Shown: in pieces, positions 44,517 through 54,020 of the stretch
Numbering within the stretch: position 1 is the first letter of the stretch
How the letters are laid out: each line of letters begins with the position of its first letter
Source: Stenotrophomonas maltophilia
Lineage (GTDB): Bacteria; Pseudomonadota; Gammaproteobacteria; Xanthomonadales; Xanthomonadaceae
Length of the DNA stretch: 64,000 nt
NCBI RefSeq assembly: GCF_002205165.1
Contig: NZ_NIVS01000014.1
Location: 1-64,000 of the forward strand
Reading direction: 5' to 3'
Program-made: the position numbers and the translations under genes
The notes under the pieces: model-generated
Told to the model about the DNA's origin: nothing
Seen by the model: only the letters and a program-made list of their open reading frames with translations
Databases searched by the model: none

Positions 44517-45593
44517 GTGAACACCTCTGCCGCCGCCCTGCCCTCCCCCACTATCGCCCAGCGCTGGCGCGGCCGCCTCCCCGGGCTGCTGCTGACCGGC
44601 GCCGTCGCGGCGGCGGCCATGGGAATGGCGCCGCTGCCATGGCTGCAGACGCACGGGATCAGCGCGCTGACCCTGGCCATCGTGCTCGGCATCGCCGTGG
44701 GCAACACGGTTTATCCGCGCCTGGCCGCCCCTGCCGGCGCCGGGGTGGGCTTTTCCAAGCACTGGCTGCTGCGGGCGGGCATCGTGTTGTACGGCCTGCG
44801 CCTGACCTTCCAGGATATCGGCCAGGTCGGTATCGGCGGGGTGCTGATCGATGCGCTGGTGCTGACCAGCACCTTCGCGTTGGCCTGCTGGGCCGGCACG
44901 CGCTGGTTCGGCCTGGACAAGGAGAGCGCCCTGCTGATCGGCGCCGGCAGCTCGATCTGCGGTGCGGCCGCGGTGATGGCGGCCGAGCCGGTGGTGCGCG
45001 GGCGCGCCGAACAGGTGACCGTGGCCGTGTCCACCGTGGTGGTGTTCGGCACGCTCGCGATGTTCCTGTACCCGCTGCTGTACCAGCTCAACCTCGCGCA
45101 CGGGTGGCTCCCGATGAGCGCCCAGGCCTACGGCGTGTTCACCGGCTCCACCGTGCATGAGGTCGCCCAGGTGGTCGCCGCCGGCCGCGCGGTGAGCGAG
45201 CCGGCCGCCGACACGGCCGTGATCGCCAAGATGGTGCGCGTGATGATGCTGGCGCCGTTCCTGATCGGGCTGTCGATGCTGCTGGCACGCGGCGGCACGA
45301 CGGCCGCGTCCGGCCAACGCGCGAAGATCGTGGTGCCCTGGTTTGCGTTCGGCTTCGTGGCCGTGGCCGGGCTCAATTCGCTGCAGGTGTTGCCGGCGGC
45401 CGTGGTCAGCGCGGCGATCGATCTGGACACCGTGCTGCTGGCGATGGCGATGGCCGCACTCGGTCTGACCACCCATGTGTCAGCGCTGCGCAGGGCCGGG
45501 ATGAAGCCGCTGCTGCTGGCGCTGCTGTTGTTCGGTTGGCTGCTGGCGGGCGGGCTGGGGATCAACCTGGGCGTGCACGCGCTGCTGGGCTGA
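44517..45593 (+). CDS. YeiH family membrane protein (putative sulfate exporter family)
   Basis: Integral membrane protein of 358 residues with about ten hydrophobic segments. Family segments visible are [41 protein letters not shown], and [19 protein letters not shown], with [18 protein letters not shown] later. The start is GTG, supported by GGAG six bases upstream. The biochemical function of this family is not established; the name comes from a predicted anion-export role. Confidence 0.87.
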   Translation: MNTSAAALPSPTIAQRWRGRLPGLLLTGAVAAAAMGMAPLPWLQTHGISALTLAIVLGIAVGNTVYPRLAAPAGAGVGFSKHWLLRAGIVLYGLRLTFQDIGQVGIGGVLIDALVLTSTFALACWAGTRWFGLDKESALLIGAGSSICGAAAVMAAEPVVRGRAEQVTVAVSTVVVFGTLAMFLYPLLYQLNLAHGWLPMSAQAYGVFTGSTVHEVAQVVAAGRAVSEPAADTAVIAKMVRVMMLAPFLIGLSMLLARGGTTAASGQRAKIVVPWFAFGFVAVAGLNSLQVLPAAVVSAAIDLDTVLLAMAMAALGLTTHVSALRRAGMKPLLLALLLFGWLLAGGLGINLGVHALLG

Positions 45594-45626
45594 GGCACGC
45601 CGGGCGGACTTCTGCGACACTACCGC

Positions 45627-47009
45627 ATGTCTGAATTCTCCTCCCTGCCGCTGAAACCAGCGCTGCTGCCCGGCATCGATGCCATGGGCTATACCTCGCT
45701 CACCCCCGTGCAGGCCCAGAGCCTGCCGGCCATCCTCGAGCGCCGCGATGTCATCGCACAGGCCCCGACCGGCAGCGGCAAGACCGCCGCCTTCGGCCTG
45801 GGCCTGCTGCAGGCACTGGACCCGTCCGTGACCCGCGCCCAGGCGCTGGTGCTGTGCCCGACCCGTGAGCTGGCCGACCAGGTCGGCAAGCAGATCCGCA
45901 AGCTGGCCACCGGCATTCCGAACCTGAAACTGCTGGTGCTGACCGGCGGCATGCCGCTGGGCCCGCAGCTGGCCTCGCTGGAAGCGCACGATCCGCAGGT
46001 CGTGGTCGGTACGCCCGGGCGCATCCAGGAACTGGGCCGCAAGCGCGTGCTGCACTTGGGTGGCGTGACCACCCTGGTGCTGGACGAAGCCGACCGCATG
46101 CTCGACATGGGCTTCGAGGAGCCGATCCGCGAGATCGCCGGGCGCACCAGCAAGGACCGCCAGACGCTGCTGTTCTCGGCCACCTTCCCGGATGAGATCC
46201 GCGAGATCGCCCGCGTGCTGCTGCGCGATCCGGTGGAAGTGACCGTGGAAGGCGCCGACCATGCGCCGGCGATCCGCCACCTGTTCTGCGAGACCGAGCT
46301 GGCACTGAAGCAGAAGGCGCTGGCCGGCTTGCTGCTGAAGTACACGCCGGAATCGGCCGTGGTGTTCTGCAACACCCGCCGCGATGTCGACGATGTCGCC
46401 ATTTCGCTGCAGCAGTTCGGGTTCTCCGCGCTGCCGCTGCACGGCGAGATGGAACAGCGCGACCGCGACGAAGTGCTGGTGCGCTTTGCCAACCGCAGCT
46501 GCAACGTGCTGGTTGCCAGCGACGTGGCTGCGCGCGGCCTGGATGTGCAGGACCTGGCCGCAGTGATCAATTACGAGCTGCCGACCGATATCGAAACCTA
46601 TGAACATCGCGTGGGCCGTACCGGCCGCGCCGGTGCGACGGGGCTGGCGATCAGCCTGGTGACGCACCGTGAGCGCAACCGCGCCGACGCACTGGAAGCC
46701 GCACAGGGCAAGCCGCTGGACTGGCAGAAGACGCCGCTGGCCACCGCCCGCCCGCCGGTGCTGCCGCAGGCGGCAATGACCACGCTGCGCATCGATGGTG
46801 GCAAGACCGACAAACTGCGCCCGGGCGACATACTCGGCGCGCTGACCGGCGATGCCGGGCTGGCTGCCAAATACATTGGCAAGATCGATATCTACGCCAC
46901 GCGCTCGTATGTGGCGATCGCACGCGAGCAGGCCGGCCGGGCGATCGCCCAGCTGGAGGCCGGCAAGATCAAGGGCCGCCGGTTCCGCGTCCGCAAAATG
47001 GATGTCTGA
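45627..47009 (+). CDS. dbpA: ATP-dependent RNA helicase DbpA
   Basis: DEAD-box helicase that acts on the 23S rRNA peptidyl-transferase region during 50S assembly. Motifs run in order: APTGSGKT, PTRELADQ, LDEADRML, FSATFP, and HRVGRTGRAG. The C-terminal RNA-binding domain characteristic of DbpA is present (TTLRIDGGKTDKLRPGDIL, then GKIDIYATRSYVAI), so it is DbpA rather than RhlE. Length 460 fits. Two REP elements lie just downstream. Confidence 0.95.
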   Translation: MSEFSSLPLKPALLPGIDAMGYTSLTPVQAQSLPAILERRDVIAQAPTGSGKTAAFGLGLLQALDPSVTRAQALVLCPTRELADQVGKQIRKLATGIPNLKLLVLTGGMPLGPQLASLEAHDPQVVVGTPGRIQELGRKRVLHLGGVTTLVLDEADRMLDMGFEEPIREIAGRTSKDRQTLLFSATFPDEIREIARVLLRDPVEVTVEGADHAPAIRHLFCETELALKQKALAGLLLKYTPESAVVFCNTRRDVDDVAISLQQFGFSALPLHGEMEQRDRDEVLVRFANRSCNVLVASDVAARGLDVQDLAAVINYELPTDIETYEHRVGRTGRAGATGLAISLVTHRERNRADALEAAQGKPLDWQKTPLATARPPVLPQAAMTTLRIDGGKTDKLRPGDILGALTGDAGLAAKYIGKIDIYATRSYVAIAREQAGRAIAQLEAGKIKGRRFRVRKMDV

Positions 47010-47012
47010 GCG

Positions 47013-47035
47013 GTAGAGCCGACCGTCGGTCGGCT
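47013..47035 (+). repeat. SMAG-type REP element, first of a direct pair
   Basis: GTAG plus AGCCGACC / GGTCGGCT around a 3-base loop (GTC), starting three bases after the dbpA stop. Confidence 0.85.
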
Positions 47036-47053
47036 GATCGCTTCACGCACGGG

Positions 47054-47076
47054 GTAGAGCCGACCGTTGGTCGGCT
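47054..47076 (+). repeat. SMAG-type REP element, second of a direct pair
   Basis: Same orientation and almost the same sequence as 47013-47035 (loop GTT), 41 bases further on. Direct tandem dimers differ from the inverted pair at 3543-3621. Confidence 0.85.
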
Positions 47077-47099
47077 GCACCTTCGTCGGGGCGTTTGAG

Positions 47100-47120
47100 G
47101 TGCCGGCCCGCGGCCGGCAC
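47100..47120. repeat. REP-like palindrome at the apt 3' end
   Basis: 9-bp arms GTGCCGGCC and GGCCGGCAC around a 3-base loop, without GTAG. It lies five bases from the apt stop and may act as its transcript end. Confidence 0.6.
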
Positions 47121-47124
47121 TCCC

Positions 47125-47661
47125 TCAGTACACCAGGTTGGCCAGCAGCGGGACGTCACTCGTCCAGCGTTCGCGGCCGCGGAGGCCGGCCAGTTCCACC
47201 AGCACCGCCGCACCGACCACCTCGACCTGCAGCTGACGGGCCAGCGACAACGCGGCCAGCAGCGTGCCGCCCGTGGCCAGCACATCATCGATCACCAGCA
47301 CGCGGGCGCCGGCCGGCAAGGCATCGGCGTGCACTTCAATGCTGTCGGTCCGATATTCCAACGTGTACTCCTGGCGCAGCACCTTGCCCGGCAGCTTGCC
47401 CGGCTTGCGCACCGGCACAAAGCCCACGCCCAGCACCCGCGCCATGGCCGCGCCGAGGATGAAGCCGCGCGACTCGATCCCCATCACCGCCTGCAGGTTG
47501 GCATCGCGCCAGGGCGCGACCATCGCATCGATGGCGGCCGCGAAATCCGGGCCGTCAGCGAGCAGCGGCATGATGTCCTTGAACAGGATGCCCGGCTTGG
47601 GGAAATCGGCGATGTCGCGCAGGCGGCCGGCCCAGGCGGGCGTGGCGGAAGACTCGGTCAT
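47125..47661 (-). CDS. apt: Adenine phosphoribosyltransferase
   Basis: Salvages adenine to AMP with PRPP. The PRPP-binding motif is [14 protein letters not shown], and the substrate loop [20 protein letters not shown] is also present. Length 178 fits. I chose the ATG giving [14 protein letters not shown]; a GTG nine bases upstream would add three residues. Confidence 0.96.
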   Translation of the reverse strand: MTESSATPAWAGRLRDIADFPKPGILFKDIMPLLADGPDFAAAIDAMVAPWRDANLQAVMGIESRGFILGAAMARVLGVGFVPVRKPGKLPGKVLRQEYTLEYRTDSIEVHADALPAGARVLVIDDVLATGGTLLAALSLARQLQVEVVGAAVLVELAGLRGRERWTSDVPLLANLVY

Positions 47662-47770
47662 GATCGGCACAGCACAAAGGGTGGCATAGGGTAACCGAGC
47701 CCCCCGCAGCAGCGCCTCACAGGCCGGCGTGCGCGGCAGAACGGTTCATCCCGCCCGCCCTCACTGGGGA

Positions 47771-49336
47771 TCACGAACTGCAGGACAGCATCGAGCAGCC
47801 GGCCTTCACCCGTGCCCACTCGGGCCGCTTCGTTGCGAAGTGCTCGCGCCCGGGCTGTACCTCATAGGGGCGCCGCAGCACCTCCAGCAGCGTCTGCACG
47901 CCGCTGAGATCGCCCTGCTCCGCCTGCTCGATCGCTTCCTGGGCCAGCCAGTTGCGCAGCACGTACACCGGGTTGGCGCGGCCCATCTGCTGCTGCCGCG
48001 CCTGCGCGCTGCGCCCATCGGCGCGCAGCCGCGCCGCGTACTGCTGCAGCCACGCCTGCAATGACGGCAGCACCGCTTCCCGGCGTGCCGGGCTGTAGAA
48101 CGCGTCTTCCAGCACCGCCACTGCAGGCGCGGCGGGATCGAGATCCATCAAACCACGGAAGGCGAGGGTCATGTCCATCTCACCCTCGTGCAGGATCTCC
48201 AGCCACGCGGCCATCAGCGCCACATCGTCATCGCGGCAGGTATCCAGGCCCAGCTTCGCGGCGATGTCGGCGCGCTCGCATTCCGCGTGAACCTGCTGGA
48301 ACCGGGCCAGCCCGTCATGCAGCGGCGTGACATCCTCGAACAGCGGTGCCAGTGCCTGCGCCAGCCGGGTGAGATTCCAGTACGCCACCTGCGGCTGCGT
48401 GCCGAAACGATAGCGCCGGCCCTGCGCGTCGGTGGTGTTGGGGGTCCACTCCGGATCGTAGTCCTCGACCCAGCCATACGGGCCGTAATCGATGGTGAGC
48501 CCCAGAATCGACAGGTTGTCGGTGTTCATCACGCCATGTACGAAACCGACGCGCATCCAATGCGCGACAAGCACTGCGGTGCGTTCGCAGATCTCGGCGA
48601 ACCAGCGTGCATGGCGCGCCTGCCCGGCGTCTGCCAGCGCAGGAAAATCGCGCGCGATGCAGACATCGGCCAACTGCCGCAGCAACGCGGTGTCGCCACG
48701 CGAGGCCGGCAGTTCGAAGGTGCCGAAACGGATGAACGACGGCGCGACGCGGCACACGATCGCGCCGGGTTCGGCTTCAGGGTGACCGTCGTAGAACATG
48801 TCGCGCACCACGGCATCGCCGGTGCCGACCAGGCTCAACGCACGTGTGGTCGGCACGCCGAGGTGATGCATTGCTTCGCTGCACAGGAACTCGCGGATCG
48901 ACGAGCGCAGCACCGCTCGCCCATCGGCACCGCGCGAGTAAGGCGTGCGCCCGGCGCCCTTCAACTGCAGCTCCCAGTGCGCCCCTTGCGGGGTGAGCAG
49001 CTCGCCCAGCGAGATCGCACGACCATCGCCGAGCTGCCCCGCCCAATGGCCGAACTGGTGGCCGCCGTAGTTGGCTGCCCACGGCGCCATGCCGGCATAC
49101 AGCGCGTTGCCGCCGAATACCCGTGCGAAGTCCTCGCTCTGGATCAGGTCCTCCCCCATGCCCAGCAGCGTGGCCACCTCCGGTGAGTACGCCAGCAGCT
49201 GTGGTGCGGCGACCGGGGTCGGCATCACCGACGACCACGCGGCCTCCCGCACCTCGCGCACGCGCGGGCCGGTTTCCGGGTCGCCGGGCAGGTCACGGAT
49301 GAAGCGGTTGTCGAAACGCAGGGGCTGGGTACTCAT
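47771..49336 (-). CDS. selO: Protein adenylyltransferase SelO (YdiU)
   Basis: Pseudokinase-fold enzyme that AMPylates proteins in redox stress, as shown for E. coli and yeast SelO. Visible motifs are [17 protein letters not shown] (nucleotide-binding), [21 protein letters not shown] (metal and catalytic region), and [18 protein letters not shown]. The C-terminus has two cysteines in CSMLSCSS, matching the conserved terminal Cys-Ser-Ser where selenocysteine occurs in eukaryotes. Length 521. I used the second ATG ([12 protein letters not shown]); the first adds Met-Pro. Confidence 0.94.
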   Translation of the reverse strand: MSTQPLRFDNRFIRDLPGDPETGPRVREVREAAWSSVMPTPVAAPQLLAYSPEVATLLGMGEDLIQSEDFARVFGGNALYAGMAPWAANYGGHQFGHWAGQLGDGRAISLGELLTPQGAHWELQLKGAGRTPYSRGADGRAVLRSSIREFLCSEAMHHLGVPTTRALSLVGTGDAVVRDMFYDGHPEAEPGAIVCRVAPSFIRFGTFELPASRGDTALLRQLADVCIARDFPALADAGQARHARWFAEICERTAVLVAHWMRVGFVHGVMNTDNLSILGLTIDYGPYGWVEDYDPEWTPNTTDAQGRRYRFGTQPQVAYWNLTRLAQALAPLFEDVTPLHDGLARFQQVHAECERADIAAKLGLDTCRDDDVALMAAWLEILHEGEMDMTLAFRGLMDLDPAAPAVAVLEDAFYSPARREAVLPSLQAWLQQYAARLRADGRSAQARQQQMGRANPVYVLRNWLAQEAIEQAEQGDLSGVQTLLEVLRRPYEVQPGREHFATKRPEWARVKAGCSMLSCSS

Positions 49337-49373
49337 AGGCATGAAATGGGGGCAGACCGGCTGCCCCGCAAGT

Positions 49374-50066
49374 TCAGCGCGAACCGCCGCCGAGGTTCAA
49401 CGAACCGCCACGCTCCACTGCACGCTGGTAGGCCGGGCGCTGCTCGATCCGCGCCAGGTAGGCCTGAAGGCGCGGATACGCCGCCATGTCACCGCCGCGG
49501 GCAGCGGCGGCCTGGATCGGGAAACTCATCTGGATGTCCGCTGCGGTAAAGCGCTCACCGGCAAACCACGGCGACTGGCCGAGTTCGCGCTCCATCCAGT
49601 CCATGTGCAGTTTCACCTGCGGCCCCACGAAACCCTTCAGCGCCTTGTCGGCGATGGAGCGCGCAATCGGCTTGGCGAAGAAGGGCATCGGTGCTTTGCG
49701 CAGCCGCGAGAACACCAGCGTCATCACCAGCGGCGGCATCGCCGAGCCTTCGGCGTAATGCATCCAGTACCGGTAGCGCACGCGCTCGGGCGCCTGCGCC
49801 GGCATCGGCTCGGGCGAGAGCTGGCGGCCACTGTCGTAGCGGTCGGCCAGGTACTCCAGGATCGCGCCGGATTCAGCCAGAACCAGCGTGTCGTCCTGCA
49901 GCACCGGCGACTTGCCCAGCGGATGGACGTCGCGCAGCGCCTGCGGCGCCAGCCAGGTCTTGGGATCACGCTGGTAGTTGACGACCTGGTACGGCAGGCC
50001 CAGCTCTTCGAGCATCCACAGCACGCGCAGCGAGCGCGAGTGGTCCAGATGGTGCACCTTGATCAT
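49374..50066 (-). CDS. Glutathione S-transferase family protein
   Basis: 230 residues. The N-terminal thioredoxin-like half ([21 protein letters not shown]) carries a Ser/Arg catalytic region, and [13 protein letters not shown] binds the glutathione gamma-glutamyl group. The C-terminal half is helical. It resembles the bacterial glutathione transferases with a Ser rather than Tyr at the active site. The specific substrate is unknown. It is 31 bases upstream of selO on the same strand, so the two may be co-expressed in redox stress. Confidence 0.88.
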   Translation of the reverse strand: MIKVHHLDHSRSLRVLWMLEELGLPYQVVNYQRDPKTWLAPQALRDVHPLGKSPVLQDDTLVLAESGAILEYLADRYDSGRQLSPEPMPAQAPERVRYRYWMHYAEGSAMPPLVMTLVFSRLRKAPMPFFAKPIARSIADKALKGFVGPQVKLHMDWMERELGQSPWFAGERFTAADIQMSFPIQAAAARGGDMAAYPRLQAYLARIEQRPAYQRAVERGGSLNLGGGSR

Positions 50067-50165
50067 CGAGGGTTCCGCAGGGTCAAAGCGGCATCGTAAC
50101 CGGGCGGTGGGAACGATGACGTCTTCAACGTGCTCCGCATTGACGATGGCGGGATGCCGCCCAAT

Positions 50166-50196
50166 AAAAACGCCGGAAGCTTTCGCTTCCGGCGTT
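50166..50196 (-). terminator. Terminator of the cold-shock gene
   Basis: A 12-bp perfect stem (AACGCCGGAAGC / GCTTCCGGCGTT, 4-base loop) followed on the minus strand by TTT. It begins about 30 bases after the csp stop codon and isolates it from the GST gene. Confidence 0.9.
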
Positions 50197-50226
50197 CTAG
50201 GCGACCTTACGGTTGCGGGGGGTCGA

Positions 50227-50436
50227 TTAGACCGCCTGCACCTGGTCAGCCTGCATACCCTTCTGGCCCTGCACGGCGACGAAGGTCACCTTCTGGCCTT
50301 CCTGCAGCGACTTGAAGCCGGTGCCCTGGATCGCGCGGAAATGCACGAAGAGGTCCGGGCCGCTTTCCGGGGTGATGAAGCCGAAGCCCTTGGCGTCGTT
50401 GAACCACTTCACGGTGCCCTGCTGACGATCAGACAT
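50227..50436 (-). CDS. Cold-shock protein, CspA family
   Basis: A 69-residue single cold-shock domain. RNP1 is KGFGFI and RNP2 is DLFVHF, both intact; the C-terminus is QADQVQAV. A strong AGGAG site lies nine bases before the ATG. The long gene-free region upstream would suit the extended leader common in cold-shock genes. I cannot tell whether this copy is cold-induced or constitutive. Confidence 0.95.
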   Translation of the reverse strand: MSDRQQGTVKWFNDAKGFGFITPESGPDLFVHFRAIQGTGFKSLQEGQKVTFVAVQGQKGMQADQVQAV

Positions 50437-50737
50437 GTACTAACTCCTGAAACAATAGTTGAAATAATCGCGGCCGCCGCGTATCGGAGCCGAGACTGAG
50501 TTGCAGGCGTTGGTAAAGCGGATCGATGAGCAGATCGTGAGATCAACTGCACCAGGCCACGATTCACGGTGACCCTAGCAAACACAGTGTGGGTGACGAT
50601 ACTCGTGTTTTACCGAAAAAGCGATAGCTGGTTTATTCAGCCATCCTCCCCCTCCCGCCTGACAGGACAAGGGGTCGGGCGATCCTACACGAAACCGGAG
50701 CCCCTATTCAGATTTTTCCTACCTTAAGATCAGCCAA
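50437..50737. other. Divergent intergenic region between csp and the YaiI-like gene
   Basis: 301 bases with lower GC than the flanks, especially at 50590-50640 and 50700-50735. The part next to csp is a plausible long 5' leader on the minus strand. I see no REP element, no convincing -35/-10 pair and no open frame with protein character. Confidence 0.6.
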
Positions 50738-51214
50738 ATGACCGATGCCTCGACCCCTAAAGTTCACCTCTGGGTGGACGCCGACGCCTGTCCCGCCGTC
50801 ATCAAGGAGATCCTGTTCCGGGCCGCCGAGCGTGCCGGGATCGAGATGACCCTGGTCGCGAACCACTGGCTGCGGACGCCTCCGTCCCGTTTCATCCGCT
50901 CGATCCAGGTGCCCCCTGGCCTGGATGTGGCCGACAGCGTGATCGTGGAACGGGTCCAGCCGGGCGATCTGGTCGTCACGCAGGACATTCCCTTGGCGGC
51001 CTTGGTCTTGGACAAGAAGGCCGTCGCATTGAACCCGCGCGGCGAGCTGTACACGCCGGACAACATGGCCGAGCGGCTGTCGATGCGCAATTTCATGGAG
51101 GATCTGCGCGGCGCCGGCGTTCAGACCGGTGGGCCGCCCCCGCTGCATGCACGGGACAAACAGGCCTTCGCTGCGCAGCTGGACCGCTGGCTGGCGCGAC
51201 GTTCAGCCCGCTGA
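50738..51214 (+). CDS. YaiI/YqxD family protein (UPF0178, DUF188)
   Basis: Conserved protein of 158 residues with a PIN-like fold; its activity is not known. Family motifs are present: [21 protein letters not shown] at the N-terminus, [24 protein letters not shown] in the middle, then [26 protein letters not shown]. The conserved acidic residues in DADACP suggest a nuclease-like metal site. No operon partner. Confidence 0.9.
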   Translation: MTDASTPKVHLWVDADACPAVIKEILFRAAERAGIEMTLVANHWLRTPPSRFIRSIQVPPGLDVADSVIVERVQPGDLVVTQDIPLAALVLDKKAVALNPRGELYTPDNMAERLSMRNFMEDLRGAGVQTGGPPPLHARDKQAFAAQLDRWLARRSAR

Positions 51215-51269
51215 ACAACGGACATGGAGTGAACGATCGGCACCCGGTGGAGCCTTCCAGCGGGCGGCC

Positions 51270-52154
51270 CTACAGGTGAAGCGACAGGCCGCTGGTGAAC
51301 GTGCGCCGCTGCCCGGTCAGCGGGTCATCGAAGGCCAGTGCCTTTGCCAGCAGTTGCAGCGGCGCATCGGCCGGCGCATCCGGGAGCAGATCCGGGTACA
51401 GATCGTCGCCTGCGATCGGCGCGCCCAGCCCCGCCATATGCACGCGCAGCTGGTGTTTGCGGCCACTCACCGGGTGCAGCCGGTAGCGCCAGACCGGCCC
51501 GGCGCCGTCGATCACCTCGATGCGGGTCCGGGCATTGGGCTCACCGGGCACCTCGGCCATGCGGAAGAACGGCTCGCCCGGGAGCAGACGGGTATGGCGC
51601 TCCAGCGGGAACGTCAGGCTGGGCAGTGCGGGCGCCAAGGCTTCGTACGCCTTCTCGATACGGCGTTCGCGGAACAGGCGCTGGTAGGCGTCGCGGGTAT
51701 CGGGCCGGGTCGAGAACAGCACCAGCCCGGCGGTGAGCCGGTCCAGGCGGTGCAGCGGCACCAGATCCCGGTCGCCGGTGCGCGCCACCAGCCGGGCCAG
51801 CAGCGTCTCGCGCACATAGCCGCCCGCCGGCGTGACCGGCAGGAAGTGCGGCTTGTCGGCCACCAGCAGATGCGCGTCCTGATGCACGATGGCCTCGGCG
51901 AAGGGAATCACCGGTTCATCGGCGACTTCACGGAAGTAGACGATTTCCAGCCCGACCTGCCAGGGATGATCCGGCGCGAGCGCCCTGCCCTGCGCATCCT
52001 GCACCCGCCCACGGGCGAAGCGGTCCACCCACTGCGCGCGGTCGATACGCGGGAAGCGCGCACACAGCCCGTCCAGCAGGCTCGGCCAAGCGCCGGGCGG
52101 CAACTGCAGGCGGCTCGGTGCGGGGGCAGCGAGGATCGGATCGGACGGGCTCAT
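51270..52154 (-). CDS. RNA pseudouridine synthase, RluA family
   Basis: Isomerises uridine in rRNA or tRNA. The catalytic Asp lies in PLHRLDRLTAGLVLFST, the RluA motif HRLDxxTSG with Ala at the last-but-one place. The later PVSGRKHQLRVHMAGLG is the typical second motif (KxHQLRVH). Length 294. There is no S4 domain. The target base cannot be read from the sequence. Confidence 0.9.
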   Translation of the reverse strand: MSPSDPILAAPAPSRLQLPPGAWPSLLDGLCARFPRIDRAQWVDRFARGRVQDAQGRALAPDHPWQVGLEIVYFREVADEPVIPFAEAIVHQDAHLLVADKPHFLPVTPAGGYVRETLLARLVARTGDRDLVPLHRLDRLTAGLVLFSTRPDTRDAYQRLFRERRIEKAYEALAPALPSLTFPLERHTRLLPGEPFFRMAEVPGEPNARTRIEVIDGAGPVWRYRLHPVSGRKHQLRVHMAGLGAPIAGDDLYPDLLPDAPADAPLQLLAKALAFDDPLTGQRRTFTSGLSLHL

Positions 52155-52195
52155 GACGAACCATTATCATGGCGCTCTTTGTTTCAGGTATCCCC

Positions 52196-52747
52196 ATGGC
52201 CCTCACCGCCACCATCCGCAAGGCCGAACTTCAGATCAGCGACATGGACCGCGGCTATTACGCCAGCCATACGCTGACCCTGGCCCAGCACCCGTCCGAG
52301 ACCGACGACCGCCTGATGGTGCGCCTGCTCACTTTCGCGCTGAACGCCGATGACCGGTTGGAATTCGGCCGCGGCCTGAGCGTGGACGACGAGCCGGACC
52401 TGTGGCGCCGCGATTACACCGGCGATATCGAGCTGTGGATCGAACTGGGCCAGCCCGACGAGTCGCGCCTGCGCAAGGCCGCCGGCCGCGCGCGTGCGGT
52501 GCAGCTGGTCACCTACGGTGGCCGCGCTGCCGACATCTGGTGGGACCGCAATGCCTCCGCGTTGAAGAAGCTCTCCACGCTGGAGGTGATGGACCTGCCG
52601 GGCGAGTTCGTCACCGAATGGGGCGCGCAGATCGAACGCACGATGCAGTGGGACGTGCAGATCCAGGACGGCGAAGTGCAGTTGACCTCGGACAAGGCGC
52701 AGCTCAGCGTCATCCCCACCTGGCGCAAGCAGAAGCCGCAGGCGTGA
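52196..52747 (+). CDS. yaeQ: YaeQ family protein
   Basis: A 183-residue protein matching YaeQ from start (MALTATIRKAELQISDMDRG) through ETDDRLMVRLLTFALNADD and the EPDLWRRDYTGDIELWIELG segment. The family has a PD-(D/E)XK nuclease-like fold, seen here as Glu/Asp-rich strands around residue 75, but no activity is established. An ATG 27 bases upstream would add nine residues without family similarity. The stop overlaps the next gene's GTG start (GTGA), so the two are coupled. Confidence 0.92.
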   Translation: MALTATIRKAELQISDMDRGYYASHTLTLAQHPSETDDRLMVRLLTFALNADDRLEFGRGLSVDDEPDLWRRDYTGDIELWIELGQPDESRLRKAAGRARAVQLVTYGGRAADIWWDRNASALKKLSTLEVMDLPGEFVTEWGAQIERTMQWDVQIQDGEVQLTSDKAQLSVIPTWRKQKPQA

Positions 52748-53928
52748 GTGTGATCCGCTGTGATGTGCTGGTCATCGGGGCCGGCGCGGCCGGGCTGATG
52801 TGCGCGATGACCGCGGGCAAGCGCGGGCGCATGGTGCAGGTGATCGATCACGCCAACAAGGTCGGCAAGAAGATCCTGATGTCCGGCGGCGGGCGTTGTA
52901 ACTTCACCAACACCGGCACCACGGCGGCCAACTTTCTGTCGGCCAATCCGCACTTCTGCAAATCCGCACTGGCCCGCTACACGCCCTGGCACTTCATCGA
53001 AATGGTGGAGCGGCACGGCATCGTGTATCACGAAAAAGAACTGGGCCAGCTGTTCTGCGACATCTCCTCCAAGCAGATCGTGAAGATGCTGGTGGACGAA
53101 TGCCAGGCCGCCGGGGTGCAGATCCGCACCGACTGCGGGGTGCAGAAGGTCGAGCGCGGCGCGGACGGCTTCCATGTGCACACCACACAGGGTCACTTCC
53201 ATGCCGCCTCGCTGGTGGTGGCCACCGGTGGCTTGTCGATCCCGAGCATGGGCGCGACCGGCTTCGGCTATGAGCTGGCCCGCCAGTTCGGCCACGAGGT
53301 GCTGCCGACCCGCGCCGGGCTGGTGCCGCTGACCTTGAGTGGCACGCACCAGGAACGCTTCAACGAGCTCAGCGGCGTGGCCCTGCCGATCGAGGCGCGC
53401 TGCGATGGCGTCGAGTTCCGCAATTCCATGCTGATCACCCACCGCGGCATCAGCGGGCCGGCGATCCTGCAGATCTCCTCCTACTGGCAGCCGGGCGACG
53501 AGCTGCGGCTGGACCTGCTGCCGGGCCAGGACGCGCTGGACTGGCTACGCCGGATGAAGGCCGAGCGCGGCGCGGCTGAGCTGCGCACGGTGCTCTCGGA
53601 GGTGCTGCCGCGCCGGCTGGCGCTGCGCCTGTGCGAGCACTGGCTGCCGGACCGGCTGGTACGCCAGATCGACGAGCCACAGCTGCGCGAGGCGGCCGAG
53701 CTGCTGCAGAATTTCCCCCTGGTGGCCAGTGGCACCGAGGGCTACCGTACCGCCGAGGTGACGCTGGGCGGGGTCGACACCCGCAGGGTGTCCTCCAGTA
53801 CATTTGAATCGCAATTGGTTCCCGGCCTGCACTTCATTGGGGAGGTGCTGGACGTGACCGGCTGGCTGGGGGGCTACAACTTCCAGTGGGCCTGGGCCTG
53901 TGGCCATGCCGCAGGCAGCGTGGCCTGA
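52744..53928 (+). CDS. NAD(P)/FAD-dependent oxidoreductase, HI0933/BaiN family
   Basis: A flavoprotein of 394 residues. FAD-binding motif VLVIGAGAAGLMCA lies near residue 8, followed by KVGKKILMSGGGRCNFTN, the HI0933 signature, and the second FAD loop LVVATGGLSIPSMGATGFGY. The C-terminus has GLHFIGEVLDVTGWLGGYN, which closes the FAD site. Physiological substrate unknown. The GTG start overlaps the yaeQ stop by four bases; a second GTG two codons on is also possible. Confidence 0.9.
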   Translation: MSVIRCDVLVIGAGAAGLMCAMTAGKRGRMVQVIDHANKVGKKILMSGGGRCNFTNTGTTAANFLSANPHFCKSALARYTPWHFIEMVERHGIVYHEKELGQLFCDISSKQIVKMLVDECQAAGVQIRTDCGVQKVERGADGFHVHTTQGHFHAASLVVATGGLSIPSMGATGFGYELARQFGHEVLPTRAGLVPLTLSGTHQERFNELSGVALPIEARCDGVEFRNSMLITHRGISGPAILQISSYWQPGDELRLDLLPGQDALDWLRRMKAERGAAELRTVLSEVLPRRLALRLCEHWLPDRLVRQIDEPQLREAAELLQNFPLVASGTEGYRTAEVTLGGVDTRRVSSSTFESQLVPGLHFIGEVLDVTGWLGGYNFQWAWACGHAAGSVA

Positions 53929-54020
53929 GCCGGAACCGGCGTTCCGTGATCGGCTACCGTTTGCCGCATGGACGTAGTCACACGCATCGTGTATCAAGTT
54001 TGCAGTCCGGGGAGTAGTGA

